Origin: a virus
IMG/VR virus record: IMGVR_UViG_3300042519_000334
Span: 1-61,636 of that record
Strand: one strand, 5' to 3'
Length of the DNA stretch: 61,636 nt
Below the pieces are notes generated by a model. The model made no database searches. It was not told the origin of the DNA and saw only the letters and a list, made by a program, of their open reading frames with translations. Of this stretch, positions 7,609 through 17,900 are shown piece after piece (position 1 is the stretch's first letter; each line of letters begins with the position of its first letter). Both the position numbers and the translations under genes were made by a program.

Positions 7609-8598
7609 ATGCTATTTGATGAACGCATCCCCTACAAACCATTCGAATATCCAATCTATTACACCGAGGGCTGGCTCAAGCAAGCACAAGCGTTCTGGCT
7701 CCACACGGAGATTTCTATGCAGAACGACGTGAAGGACTTCAGAGAGAACCTGAGTGATAGTGAACGCAATCTCGTGGGAAATATCCTATTGGGTTTCGCT
7801 CAGACCGAGACAGCAGTTGGCGACTATTGGACTAGTATGGTGACTAAGTGGTTCCCCAAACACGAGATTAAGCAGATGGCTATGATGTTCGGCTCACAGG
7901 AGACAATCCACGCCGCAGCATACAGCTACCTGAACGAAACACTCGGTCTTGAGGACTTTGAAGCGTTCCTTCACGAGCCTTCAACTGCCGCTCGCTTTGA
8001 GAATCTCGTCAACACTAAGGCAGGATACGACCACCACATCCTTAAGATTAGCCCAAAAGCTCGTCAGGATGTAGCTCGTTCCATTGCCGTGTTCTCTGCG
8101 TTCGCTGAAGGTGTAGCCCTGTACTCTTCGTTCGCTGTACTATACTCGTTCCAAATGCGTAATCTCCTCAAGGGAATAGGTCAACAGATGAAATGGTCAG
8201 TTCGCGACGAGTCTCTGCACTCTAAGATGGGCTGTGCACTGTTCAACCACCTATGTGAGGAGCATCCAGAAATTCGCGTTGCTGTACGTAAGCAAATCGA
8301 AGATGCGGCTCGCGTAGCCGTAGATATGGAGATTAACTTCATTGATAAGATGTTCGAGATGGGAGACCTTGAGAATCTGAAATCGGACGACCTTAAGGAG
8401 TTCATCAAGAAAAGAGCTAACGAAAAGTTGCAAGAGTTGGGATACGAAAGTATCTTTGAGTATGACAACGCTAAGGCTTCAGAGCTTGATTGGTTCTATC
8501 ACCTCACTGGTGGTCACACTCATACTGACTTCTTTGCTATCCGTCCTACTGACTACTCAAAGGCCAACGAAGGCGAAGACTTTGAGGATATTTGGTAA
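7609..8598 (+). CDS. nrdB: ribonucleotide reductase, class I beta subunit
   Basis: 329 aa, the radical-generating small subunit. Di-iron ligands are visible in order: Glu in QTETAVGDYW (about 66), SQETIHAAAY (about 102-111) giving ExxH plus the radical Tyr three residues after the His (HxxxY), EGVALYSSF (about 166), and RDESLHSKMG (about 203) giving the second ExxH. The Tyr is present, so it is Tyr-radical (class Ia-type) rather than a Tyr-less subclass. It provides deoxynucleotides for phage DNA with NrdA encoded two genes downstream. The upstream leader is A-rich. Confidence 0.95.
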   Translation: MLFDERIPYKPFEYPIYYTEGWLKQAQAFWLHTEISMQNDVKDFRENLSDSERNLVGNILLGFAQTETAVGDYWTSMVTKWFPKHEIKQMAMMFGSQETIHAAAYSYLNETLGLEDFEAFLHEPSTAARFENLVNTKAGYDHHILKISPKARQDVARSIAVFSAFAEGVALYSSFAVLYSFQMRNLLKGIGQQMKWSVRDESLHSKMGCALFNHLCEEHPEIRVAVRKQIEDAARVAVDMEINFIDKMFEMGDLENLKSDDLKEFIKKRANEKLQELGYESIFEYDNAKASELDWFYHLTGGHTHTDFFAIRPTDYSKANEGEDFEDIW

Positions 8599-8609
8599 AA
8601 ATTAAATTT

Positions 8610-8915
8610 ATGACAAACAATGAAATTGCGGCCATCGTTTTCAACGAGGTCAAGAACGAGTACGGAGTTACTGCGTTCCAACTGTATAGTAAGACAAGAC
8701 TTCTCCATATCCGCGAGTCTCGTCAGGTGTTTTCACATCTTATGCGTAAACATACTGATATGACGCTACTGGAAATAGGTAAGCTCATCAATAGAGACCA
8801 CTCAACTGTAATACATTCTTGCAAGGTAGTGGACTCTGACATCTCATCTAACCAGAAGTTTCGTAAGCGATACGACAGAATTAATAACAACGTAACTGAT
8901 AAAATCTATGTCTAA
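8610..8915 (+). CDS. stand-alone DnaA domain-IV-like DNA-binding protein
   Basis: 101 aa, essentially only a DnaA C-terminal duplex-DNA-binding domain. RESRQVFSHLMRKHTDMTLL is followed by EIGKLINRDHSTVIHSCKVV, aligning with the DnaA domain IV signature (LpEIG..fggRDHtTVlhA) including the RDHSTV box-reading helix. The AAA+ ATPase domain is absent. It could mark the phage origin, recruit host factors, or compete with host DnaA. Start placed at 8610 after the nrdB stop and an A/T-rich gap; 8592 would lie inside nrdB. It overlaps the nrdA start by 8 nt. DnaA-box-like sites occur at 52280 and 58931. Confidence 0.8.
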   Translation: MTNNEIAAIVFNEVKNEYGVTAFQLYSKTRLLHIRESRQVFSHLMRKHTDMTLLEIGKLINRDHSTVIHSCKVVDSDISSNQKFRKRYDRINNNVTDKIYV

Positions 8916-10686
8916 GAATTTTGCTGAACACCTAGGTTGGGAAATCGGTGTAGACTTCCCAGATTGGGGTAACACGGAGGAGTACGTAAAGACTATATCT
9001 CGTGGTTACTTAATCAACAACGAGAAGCCTCGTGATGCCTACTGGCGTGTCGCTAATGCGGCAGCTAATCGACTTAATCGTGCTGATTTAGCTCCTAAGT
9101 TCTTTGAGTACATCTGGAACAACTGGCTCGGTTTGGCCACCCCTGTGTTAGCTAATATGGGGACAGACCGTGGACTGCCAATCTCTTGTTTCGGTGTCGA
9201 TGTGGGTGACAGCATCCACGACATCGGTATGAAGAATCTCGAGACTATGCTGCTTGCAAAGCACGGTGGAGGTGTGGGTATTGGAGTTAATATGCTGCGT
9301 GCGGCAGGCTCTCCTATCTCCAATAGCAACGGCACAACTGATGGTGTAGTTCCATTCTGTAAGATTTACGATTCTACAATTCTTGCTACATCGCAAGGCA
9401 ACGTGCGTCGTGGTGCGGCATCAGTTAACCTAAACATTGAGCACGGAGACTTCTGGGAGTGGATTGAAATCCGAGAGCCAAAAGGTGACGTGAACCGTCA
9501 ATGTCTAAACCTGCATCAGTGTGTTGTTGTGTCCGATAAGTTTATGCGTAAGCTTCAAGACGGAGACGACGAGGCACGCCGACGATGGTCTAAGGTCATC
9601 CAGAAGCGTAAGGCTACAGGTGAGCCATACATTATGTATCGTGGCAACGTAAACAAGCAGAACCCAGAGATGTACAAGCACAACGGGCTGAAGGTCTTTA
9701 TGACTAACATCTGCTCTGAGATTACGTTGTACACTGACGAATCACATAGTTTCGTTTGCTGTCTATCTTCACTCAACCTCGCTAAGTACGATGAGTGGAA
9801 GGACACTGACGTAGTATACTATTCCACGTTCTTCTTGGACGGTGTGTTAGAGGAGTTCATCCAGAAAGCCAAGAATATGAAGGGCTTCGAAAATTCGGTT
9901 CGCTCCGCTGAAAAGGGACGGGCACTTGGTCTGGGCGTACTCGGATGGCATACTTACTTGCAGCAACGTGGAATCCCATTCGAAGGATTGCAGTCTCAGA
10001 TTGAGACACGCAGAATCTTCTCGCACATTAAGATGGAGTCTGAGCGTGCTAGCCGTGATATGGCCAAGCTGTTCGGGGAGCCATTATGGTGTCGTGGATT
10101 CGGTATGCGTAACACGCACCTTCGAGCTATCGCCCCAACTGTTTCTAATTCTAAGCTTAGCGGAAACGTGAGCGCAGGAATCGAACCGTGGGCTGCTAAC
10201 GTATTCACCGAGCAATCCGCTAAGGGTACATTCATTCGTAAGAACCCAACACTTGAGAGGGTACTTCGTCGAGTTGGAATCAACAACAAGGAGACTTGGG
10301 ACCAGATTCTAGCCGATGGTGGTTCAGTTCAGAACATCAGTGGACTCGACGGTTGGTTTTATCAGAAGGGTAAGCTTGTGTCTCAAGAGGACCTAGACCC
10401 TATGATTGACAGCGTAACTGTTAAGGATGTGTACAAGACGTTCAAGGAAATCAATCAGTTGGACCTAGTGTATCAAGCTGGCATTCGTCAGCAGTACATC
10501 GACCAGTCTGTGTCGTTGAACTTAGCATTCCCAACAGAGGCTACACCAAAGTGGATTAACCAAGTCCATATGGAGGCGTGGAATCAAGGAATCAAGACCT
10601 TGTACTATATGCGTACAGAGTCAGTTCTTCGTGGAGATATTGCAGTGCAAGCTATGAATCCTGACTGTTTGAGTTGCGATGGCTAG
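8908..10686 (+). CDS. nrdA: ribonucleotide reductase, class I alpha subunit
   Basis: 592 aa, catalytic large subunit; shorter than cellular NrdA because the N-terminal ATP-cone is missing, so overall dATP inhibition is probably lost. Catalytic features present: PISCFGVD with the first redox Cys (about 92), TNICSEI with the Asn-Cys-Glu active-site triad (about 268), FVCCLSSLNL with the partner Cys, the two radical-path tyrosines in TLYYMRTES near the C-terminus, and a C-terminal CLSC shuttle. It overlaps the DnaA-like gene by 8 nt. The order nrdB - dnaA-like - nrdA is unusual. Confidence 0.95.
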   Translation: MSKNFAEHLGWEIGVDFPDWGNTEEYVKTISRGYLINNEKPRDAYWRVANAAANRLNRADLAPKFFEYIWNNWLGLATPVLANMGTDRGLPISCFGVDVGDSIHDIGMKNLETMLLAKHGGGVGIGVNMLRAAGSPISNSNGTTDGVVPFCKIYDSTILATSQGNVRRGAASVNLNIEHGDFWEWIEIREPKGDVNRQCLNLHQCVVVSDKFMRKLQDGDDEARRRWSKVIQKRKATGEPYIMYRGNVNKQNPEMYKHNGLKVFMTNICSEITLYTDESHSFVCCLSSLNLAKYDEWKDTDVVYYSTFFLDGVLEEFIQKAKNMKGFENSVRSAEKGRALGLGVLGWHTYLQQRGIPFEGLQSQIETRRIFSHIKMESERASRDMAKLFGEPLWCRGFGMRNTHLRAIAPTVSNSKLSGNVSAGIEPWAANVFTEQSAKGTFIRKNPTLERVLRRVGINNKETWDQILADGGSVQNISGLDGWFYQKGKLVSQEDLDPMIDSVTVKDVYKTFKEINQLDLVYQAGIRQQYIDQSVSLNLAFPTEATPKWINQVHMEAWNQGIKTLYYMRTESVLRGDIAVQAMNPDCLSCDG

Positions 10687-10819
10687 ACCTTGTAGTAATC
10701 ACGCTCGTGAACTGGATTGGGCCGAAGAAGAGGAGGCGCTAAATAAGCGTATCGACATCATCGGTCAGAACGGAAACACTGGGGAACACTACCCTGAGTA
10801 CGAGCAGTACGATAAATAG
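10679..10819 (+). CDS. small acidic protein downstream of nrdA, 46 aa
   Basis: ATG at 10679 overlaps the nrdA stop by 8 nt. The frame runs to TAG 10817-10819 and encodes MARPCSNHARELDWAEEEEA, then an acidic/polar tail ending in EYEQYDK. It has a single Cys and no CxxC, so it is not a NrdH/glutaredoxin. Similar tiny acidic proteins follow RNR genes in other phages, but I cannot name the family. Support is the coupled start and the lack of another explanation for the interval. Confidence 0.55.
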   Translation: MARPCSNHARELDWAEEEEALNKRIDIIGQNGNTGEHYPEYEQYDK

Positions 10820-10820
10820 T

Positions 10821-10908
10821 GGGCTAATTGAATGTTCATAAGCTTCGGATGTCTTCGAAGTAATGGGCTATCCTCCCTCGTAGGGCAACACTGTTTCAAT
10901 TTAAGCCC
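10821..10908 (+). ncRNA. structured three-way-junction RNA upstream of tRNA-Arg
   Basis: A long closing stem, GGGCTAATTGAA (10821-10832) with TTCAATTTAAGCCC (10895-10908, two-base bulge), encloses two hairpins: CTTCG/CGAAG (10843-10860) and CCCT/AGGG (10875-10885). No U-run follows, so it is not a classical terminator. It may be a processing or stability element between the nrdA transcript and the tRNA, or a small RNA. No known class recognised. Confidence 0.5.
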
Positions 10909-10965
10909 ATAAAGAGTATTTACAGTTAAGGATAGCAAAGACTGACCACTCGGAAAGACGAGTAT

Positions 10966-11039
10966 GTCCCCATAGCTCAACTGGACAGAGCAACGCACTT
11001 CTAATGCGTAGGTTGCAGGTTCGACTCCTGCTGGGGATA
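10966..11039 (+). tRNA. tRNA-Arg (anticodon TCT)
   Basis: Complete cloverleaf: acceptor GTCCCCA / TGGGGAT (7 bp with a terminal G-T), D-arm GCTC...GAGC, anticodon stem ACGCA / TGCGT with loop CTTCTAA (anticodon TCT), T-arm GCAGG-TTCGACT-CCTGC, and discriminator A. CCA is not encoded. It reads AGA codons. The only canonical tRNA found, placed after the RNR genes and before the promoter of a zinc-finger gene. Confidence 0.95.
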
Positions 11040-11041
11040 CT

Positions 11042-11073
11042 ATTGCGTATGTCGACTACGCTTACTATCTTTG
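11042..11073 (+). promoter_or_regulatory. Bacteroidota-type promoter for the zinc-finger gene
   Basis: ATTG (11042-11045), 20-nt spacer, TATCTTTG (11066-11073): near-consensus -33/-7 boxes. The start codon of the next gene lies at 11098, giving a short leader. It begins right after the tRNA 3' end. Confidence 0.65.
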
Positions 11074-11097
11074 TAAACAACTGTAGAATAGTTGATT

Positions 11098-11307
11098 ATG
11101 AAGACGTGCAATAAGTGTAAGCAAGAACGACGCAATGAGTTCTTCGCTTGGAAGAACAAAGAAGAAGGCTTACGCCACTCTACCTGCAAATTCTGCTACG
11201 CGGAGTTCTCTCGTCAGTGGAGAAAGAAGCGCAAGCAAGAGTTTGAAGAAGAGGTGAACTCACCTACCTTTTGGGAGCGAGTTGTCTCTTTCATTACAGG
11301 TTCCTAA
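11098..11307 (+). CDS. small zinc-ribbon protein
   Basis: 69 aa. CNKCKQ near the N-terminus and CKFCYAEF about 22 residues later give a four-Cys (CxxC...CxxC) zinc site, as in many small phage zinc fingers; the rest is strongly basic (RQWRKKRKQEF) and then helical. It could bind nucleic acid or regulate late transcription. Start at the ATG 11098; a TTG at 11092 precedes it. It has its own promoter and is the last rightward gene before the convergent terminators. Confidence 0.75.
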   Translation: MKTCNKCKQERRNEFFAWKNKEEGLRHSTCKFCYAEFSRQWRKKRKQEFEEEVNSPTFWERVVSFITGS

Positions 11308-11322
11308 GCAATTGTAGCGACA

Positions 11323-11392
11323 CTCAGTAGGTCTTACTGAGCAGTACCGAATAGGCCCCTCATAGTGGGGCTCTTCGTGTTTGGGCCTAACC
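11323..11392. terminator. bidirectional terminator region at the convergence of both gene blocks
   Basis: A 7-bp hairpin CTCAGTA/TACTGAG (11323-11341) is followed by GCCCC/GGGGC (11355-11371) nested in or competing with TAGGCCC/GGGCCTA (11352-11389). The rightward block ends at 11307, and the leftward block ends with a stop codon at 11387-11389 that lies within the outer stem. T-runs are weak on both strands, so termination strength is uncertain. Confidence 0.6.
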
Positions 11393-11527
11393 CTGCCCAC
11401 GACTCAACTTCTTGTATAACTTAGAAGATTTGAGTTGTGAGTTTTTAGTTTTGGCGTGTACTCCGGGACGCTTTCTCTTTGGCTTTGCTTGGAATACAGC
11501 AGCAGTTTGCGCTTTTAGTTTTGCCAT
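11387..11527 (-). CDS. small basic phage protein, 46 aa
   Basis: Last gene of the leftward block, starting right after the spanin stop. The product, with KPKRKRPGVHAKTKNS then SKLYKKLSRGQG, is a very basic short protein of a type I recognise in many phages of Bacteroidota and aquatic bacteria (KRPGxHAKxK...SKxYKKxxRGQG). Its function is unknown; its charge suggests nucleic-acid binding. Its stop codon lies in the terminator stem. Confidence 0.8.
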   Translation of the reverse strand: MAKLKAQTAAVFQAKPKRKRPGVHAKTKNSQLKSSKLYKKLSRGQG

Positions 11528-11953
11528 CTATTTGGTGAATCTGTATATGAACATCATTATAACAAGCGCTGAAGCTAAGAACACAAGTAAATAATTCTTT
11601 ACTTTGTCCGCCATACCAACGCTCTTCTCGACAAACTGAGGAGGGCAGTCTACCTGCACCTCTCTTGGGACTTCAATTTCCTTGACTTTCGTTTTAACGA
11701 TAATCTTGTCTTGGAACTTCGTGATTACGACACGAACAGTATCGTTGTCTATTACCGATGAATCTCCTGCCTCTGGGACGCTTACTGTGTCAACCAGATA
11801 TACTGGTGGAGTCACAATCGTATCCCATATCGTAACAACCGTGGGCTTCAAAATCGAAGGGTCTTTCTGGACCGCTTTCTTTAGATGCCATCCTGCTGAG
11901 CATCCACTGAGCAAAAGGACTGATAGACAAATCAAACATAACTTATTGAACAT
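11528..11953 (-). CDS. candidate unimolecular spanin (lipoprotein with C-terminal TM)
   Basis: 141 aa. The N-terminus MFNKLCLICLSVLLLSGCSAG is a signal peptide with a lipobox (LLSGC), so the mature protein is probably lipidated and held in the outer membrane. The middle is a beta/coil periplasmic region (TIWDTIVTPPVYLVDTVSV, VVITKFQDKIIVKTKVKEIEV). The C-terminus NYLLVFLASALVIMMFIYRF is a transmembrane helix followed by TK. A lipobox at one end and an inner-membrane helix at the other is the architecture of u-spanins such as T1 gp11, which fuse the two membranes at lysis. ATG at 11953; the -7 box ends 3 nt upstream, so the mRNA may be leaderless. Confidence 0.65.
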   Translation of the reverse strand: MFNKLCLICLSVLLLSGCSAGWHLKKAVQKDPSILKPTVVTIWDTIVTPPVYLVDTVSVPEAGDSSVIDNDTVRVVITKFQDKIIVKTKVKEIEVPREVQVDCPPQFVEKSVGMADKVKNYLLVFLASALVIMMFIYRFTK

Positions 11954-11956
11954 AAG

Positions 11957-11964
11957 CAAATTTA
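11957..11964 (-). promoter_or_regulatory. late promoter -7 box upstream of the spanin candidate
   Basis: TAAATTTG on the minus strand, matching TAnnTTTG, three bases before the ATG of the spanin gene. No good -33 TTTG is seen. The spacing predicts a leaderless or near-leaderless transcript. Confidence 0.5.
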
Positions 11965-11970
11965 CGAATT

Positions 11971-14900
11971 TTACTTCTTTCTTAATCTGTCGTACTCGTA
12001 CTTGAACTTAGCAGAGAAACTGTATCCAGACTCTTGATAGATTTGTTTTCTAAGGTCTAGTAGCTCATCATCGCTCATATCTCCGTAAAGCAAGTAAACT
12101 TTTTTCGCTCTAGCTTCTTCATCTTTTGAGTATATAATCTCATTAGTATTTTGAGACGCTGAACGCTTCTTAGCAGCAGTTAAGAACGAATCTCTATAGT
12201 ACATTGCATCAACAACATTAGACTTCTTAACTTCTTCCACTTGAAGCTTAGCCTTATTAAGGATAGCTTTTTTATCAGCTTCAGTTTCAGCTTTAATGTA
12301 ATCCAGACCAAGTTCCTGAGCTGAGTCTCTAATTTTCATACGCTTACTTCCTGACTCTTGGTCGATACGCATAAGGTCTTCCTTTTGATTGTATACCTTC
12401 CAGTCTGGGTTTGTCTCACCCCATAGGGATTTACTTACCGACATTCCATTTTTTCCAAGAGCAGCTACGACTTTAGATGCGGCTGACTTGCTTTCTGCGG
12501 CAGACATATCATTGTCGAGTGGCACAACTGATGTAATAATATCTAGCAGTCCGTATGTAGCACCAACAACTAACGACGAGCTTGGGCTAGTTATAACTTT
12601 CTCAACTGACGCCTTAAGTCGAGCAGGTGATACACCGCTCTTCTCTCCAGTGGTTAACTCTTGAAGCTCCCCAGTAACCTTTCCGATAACTTTGTAGAAT
12701 CTCTCTACATTGGGGTCATTGATGCCCTCGTCCATAGGTAGAATCTCGTTGAAGTCCATAGTGACAGCACGGTCCCTGAATAGGTCGTAGTTGGTTAGAT
12801 AGGTCAGCGCCATACTGATAGATGGGACTGATGATGTAATCTCAGACAGTGATGCTCCAGTAGGCATAGCACTCTTAACAGAGTTTAACGCATAACCAAG
12901 CAAGTCATCAGACGGAGAATACTTATCGTTACCCGTAATAGATGCAAGAGCATAACCATTCATAATGTCCATCAGTGCGAAGAATGGGACCATCTGTTGT
13001 GGCTTAGCAATCTTTATGTATGCCCTTCTCTCTTTGCCCTTCTCGTCAGTGTACTTGGTTGGAAGCATAATAATGAAGTAGCGAAGCTTAACTTCATCTG
13101 GAATTTCATCCATATCGTCATCACCTACGAGAGCATTAACCATAGCAAGTATCATCATACCAGCCTGAGCCTGCAAGAACTTAGAAGCAAACTTTTTTGG
13201 GTTGGCTCTAATGTAGTCAGCAGATACTCTGAAGCCTTGGAAGGCAGAGTTGATGTATGGCTTGAATACCTCAAGTCCCTTAGTAAGGTTACCTCCTTGA
13301 GCGAAGTCAATGATAGAACGAGCTTTGTTTACTGCCTTAGCCTTGATTAGTTCTAGGTCGTCACCAGTAGGCTCCTGACCGTACTTGCTTTCAAACTCAG
13401 CTGCTGCGTCGTCTCTGAATTTCTTGTATACAGCTACACGGAATCCAACTTCGGAAATCTCACCTATACTAGACAGTCTGTCTACGAACTTATCCAGCTT
13501 GCCCTTGTCTGCTCGGAGTGAACCCGGACGGCCATCAGTTGATAGGAAGTCCATACCGCCACCCATCTCCATATATTCTTGGAAGTACTTGTCGTCAGCC
13601 TTAAACGACTTAACTCCCTTAAGGAAATCCCTCATAAGGTTGTACGAACCAAAGTAGATATTCTGATTATCGTAAACATCAGTGAAGAACAAGATGTGTC
13701 CGAAGTCACGAGGTAAGTTCCTCACAATGAACAATGGGTTGGCACGTGTAGCCAATAGCTTCAACAGTGCAGAACCAGTGATGTAACTGATTGCCTTAGT
13801 TGTCTTAGGTCCAAACTCTAAGAGTCTGTTGGCTCCATCCCACTCACGCTTAAGGTCAGTACGAAGCTGGAACTTGGACTGCGCGCCATTCTCGTAGAAA
13901 TATACAGTCTCAAAACCAGTTGACGCATCACCGCTAGGGTCTTGCGGTTTCACCCACTCCCTATTTGTGTTATCTAGGGCAGCCTTAAACAACGCCTTAT
14001 TTGCTCGGTTCTTTAGGATTCTAGACGATGCTGAGGCAGCGTATGCAGCAAGCAAGAATCTAGAGTCCATAATCGTATCGTCAGCACTACCTTCTCTGAT
14101 GGCCTTAACTTGGTCTCCACTCAATCCGTAATCACGTACTGATACATCGTTATCACCGAAGTCAAATGCGTGGTTCAGGAACACACGTGGAGAGTAGTCA
14201 AAGTCTTTAATCTTGTCGTACAACTCTTTAGTGATGAGACCATTCTTGTATACGTCGTCAAGGATGCTTCTAAACTCAGCGAAGTATGCATCAGCACGCT
14301 TGTTAAGCTCCTCGAAGTTTGCAACTTCTCTAGATAGTCTGCTAAGTTCTGCAATCGCTCCCTCTTTGTCGATGTATGAATTGTTCTTTCTATCCTGAGT
14401 GTGGCGAGGACGATTCGTTTCAGCAAGCAAACCTTGAAGTCTCTCGAATTCAGCAGTTGCTTTCTCGAGTTCAGCCTTAAGCTTATTCTTCTTCTCTACG
14501 TTTACGTTGCTAGCTAGCGATGCCACTCTAGATGAGGCATAGTCCATATCGACCTTAGCCTGAGCCAACTGCTCGGTAATACTAGCTCTCCTGTCGTCAA
14601 ACGACTGGTCAACCTCGATTACACGACGAAGGAATACAATCTTATTGAGAGCCTTAACGGCATCCTCAGATAGTCCTCCGAAAATCTTTCTATCGGCTTT
14701 GTTTACAGAATACTTTGCACGAGCACTTGCTCCAGCCTTGTTCACAAGAAAATCATAGGCTCCGTCAACTCTTGCGTTCAGAAGCTCACGCTTGATGTTA
14801 GACTGCCTATCAAACAGTGCATTGCGAAGCTTTCTTACATTGAATACGCTCTTGTACCAAGGCTCTTCGTAAACCCTGTCCTCGAACTGCTTGTAGATGT

Positions 14901-17900
14901 TGTCAATGTTTGCGGCAGCAACTCTCTTGGGTCCCATACTGCCGTCCAAGAAGTCATTGTATACTTCTCTAGCTGAGTAGTCAGATACTCCGAGCTGAGA
15001 CATTAGGTTAACAAACTCATCCTCAGAGATGCGAGGCACGAGTCTTCCATTAGTATAATCAGATACACTCTTTAGGTAATCGTACTCGTTGCCTCCAGCT
15101 TGCAGGCGGCTCATACCTTTCTGCATAGCCTCTGGAGTAATCGTGAATCCGAAGTTGCGAAGAGTCTCTACTACCTTTTTGAATGTTTCTGGACTCCAAG
15201 CGTTCAAGTAGTGAATCTTGTGGACTCTATCTACCTTATATCCATCGTCAGTAAACAGTTTTGCATCCTCGCTACCTTTCTTCTTGGTGTGGTCAGCGAA
15301 TCGAACCTCAAATGTTCTAGCAATCTCCTTGTCTGCGTCTCCACCTTTAAACTTTAAGTATCTACCAGAGCTTGCGTCTGAGTCATTCTTTACTACATCA
15401 GTGTACTCGAGCAAGAAGCGCATATTCTTCTTTGGCTCGTTCTGTAGCGAGTTATAGATTGCGTTAAACGCATTGAAGGAGTTAAGGTTAGACTTGTCTA
15501 CAAGCTGATATTTCTCCTTAAGCTTGGCTTTGTTGCTTATTTTTTCTTCGGCTTCGGAAAGAAGTCGATGTAGGTTTTCCCAAGATTTTCCTTTGTAGCG
15601 TTGCGAATTCCGTGCTTCGCCAATAATTCGTCCATAGTCAGACTCTTGGATGAATCTGACGTCGGCTTGTTGGGTTGTGAGTTCTGCATCTTTAGTTAGA
15701 TTGTTTTCTTTTACGAAGTTAAAGAACTTGCTTATGTTTTCCAAGTATTCATCAAGAGAAAGTCCCCAAGATTCTATTTGAGTATTCCAAGCGAATGATA
15801 TTCTGTTCTTTCCTGACTCGATGGTGTACGAGAATCCAGCGTTGAGACCCATCTCGTCAATCTTGTCGAGTAGTGACTTCTGAGCCTTAGTCTCAAGGTT
15901 GATTTCAGTGAGAAGACCAGTTCCTTTCTCGTCTACTCTTGAGATGAGTGCTGAGTTTTGAATCTCTTTAGCCAATGCCCCGTTAAGTGCCGCAATCAGT
16001 TCAGCATCATCCATAGAGATAGAAGCTTCAATTCGACTTGAAGTCTCTACGGTAACTCTACCTGTTTCGAAGTTTCTGTATCCACCGATGTTATCGTACT
16101 GCTTGATTGTCTCAGCGAGGTTAGGGTCGAAAGCATCTACGATTCTAGTCTGCTCTTTCTTTAGGGCCACGTATGCTTCATCACTCTTAAATGCGGCCTT
16201 AGCTTCATCTACGTTTGTAATCTTAGTCTCAACATATGGCGCGGCACTGATTGAGAACGCCCTAAGGCTGTTAGCAACCTTAGCTTTACGTCTAACCTCA
16301 GTAATGGCTTGAGCTTGCTCTTCTTTGGTTCTAGTACTCTTTTTAGACTTAGCAGAACTCACATACATAGAGCCAGCAACAGATGTGGCAACAGACGTAG
16401 GGCTACCCGAGGCAGAAACAAACTGTTGCTCTGAAAATATCTTATCTACGTAATATTTACCATCAAGTAAGAATGGGTCCTCACCGTGGAACTTACTGTT
16501 GAACTGCGGGTGTACGAATTTACCATCCTTACTCTTAGACAGGTATTCTTGTGCGCCCATATACGGGTCATTCACAAAGAACCCACTCAATGAGTACCCA
16601 CTGTCTCCGTCACCCTTAAGGTTGTCAACGATATTCTTATCTAAGTACTCGCTAAAGAACGCCTTATTATTGAATCCAGCTCTAAGTAGTGCATTTCTAG
16701 CAGCTGCGCCCGGACCAGATACCGCCTGTACTCCCGGGATGAAATTCTCAAGGAAATCACGACGAGTCTTGAAGTCCATCTTATCGTTTGAAGAAACCAA
16801 GCGCTGTAGCGCATCGTGTCCTTCTTTAGTCGTGAAGTCACTGCTTTGAACAGCTTCAGAAAGCATTCTAATCTTTTTGATTGTAGCTTGTCTGATGGCC
16901 TTGTTTTTCTCGTAATCGCTTTTGCCTTCCTTGCTGGCGATGTTCTTCTCAAGCTTGGCCACTTCCTTCTCAACGAAGTCGTTAAGCGAGCTCTTGAATT
17001 CTGACTGAGAAATATCTCCAGACTCAATAGCCTTAGAGATTCCATCAGCAAAGAACTTAGCCCCGTATGCGTTACCAAAGGCAGCACCCGGAGATTGAAT
17101 CATAACGAATACAGATACTGGCTTTCCAACGTGTTCTGGATTAGAAGCATCTCGCTCTTCGGCTACACGCTTGATAAGGTCACCGAGCTCAGTAACCTTG
17201 TTATCCGCCGATGCAGCGAAGCCAATTTTATCGTCAATGTTCTGCTTGATAAATGAGTATCCAAAACCTCCGTAAACATCTTGACCGTCAGCCGCGTGAC
17301 GGATGGCTGTTCCGTCTGAGTTGATGATTACGAATGCACCGCCTGAACGCTCAAGGACAGAGTCCATAGATAGTTTGTCTTTAACATCGACAACCTCTAC
17401 GTTCTTAGGCATTTCATCATTGAACGAGATATCTACAGGCGTGAACTGCTGCTTCTTATTTGTGGGTCCTCCATCGTATACGCCTCGTGCTATTACAGAG
17501 CCGAGCTCTAGGTCTTCCACGTTAACTGCTACACCACCGCCAAGCGAGTTAGAGATTGAACGCATAGCATCAATCAGTTGGGCGCTAGTGGGGGCTACAT
17601 TGAACTTAGTGCCGAGAAACTTATTGATTATCTCAAGGAACTTAGTGGCGAGCGAGCGCTTAACCTCAATGTCAATCTGATTTGACGCAATGAGTGATGA
17701 CAGCTCAGTAACAAACTCATCGTCTAGTTCTGCCTCAGAAGCACCCATAGCTTGATACTTCTCAATGAAGTTACCCATATACTGGGTAAGCGCCTTGTCT
17801 TTGAGTATAGCACTACGAAGCGTCTTAGCTAACTTCTTGGTCCCTTCTACTCCGAGTATATCTGGTGCTACTTCGTGGACTGCTTCGTGGTAAACAGTGT

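Noticed and set aside
10679-10819. NrdH/glutaredoxin partner of the RNR
   Set aside because: No CxxC motif and too short; annotated as an unknown small acidic protein.
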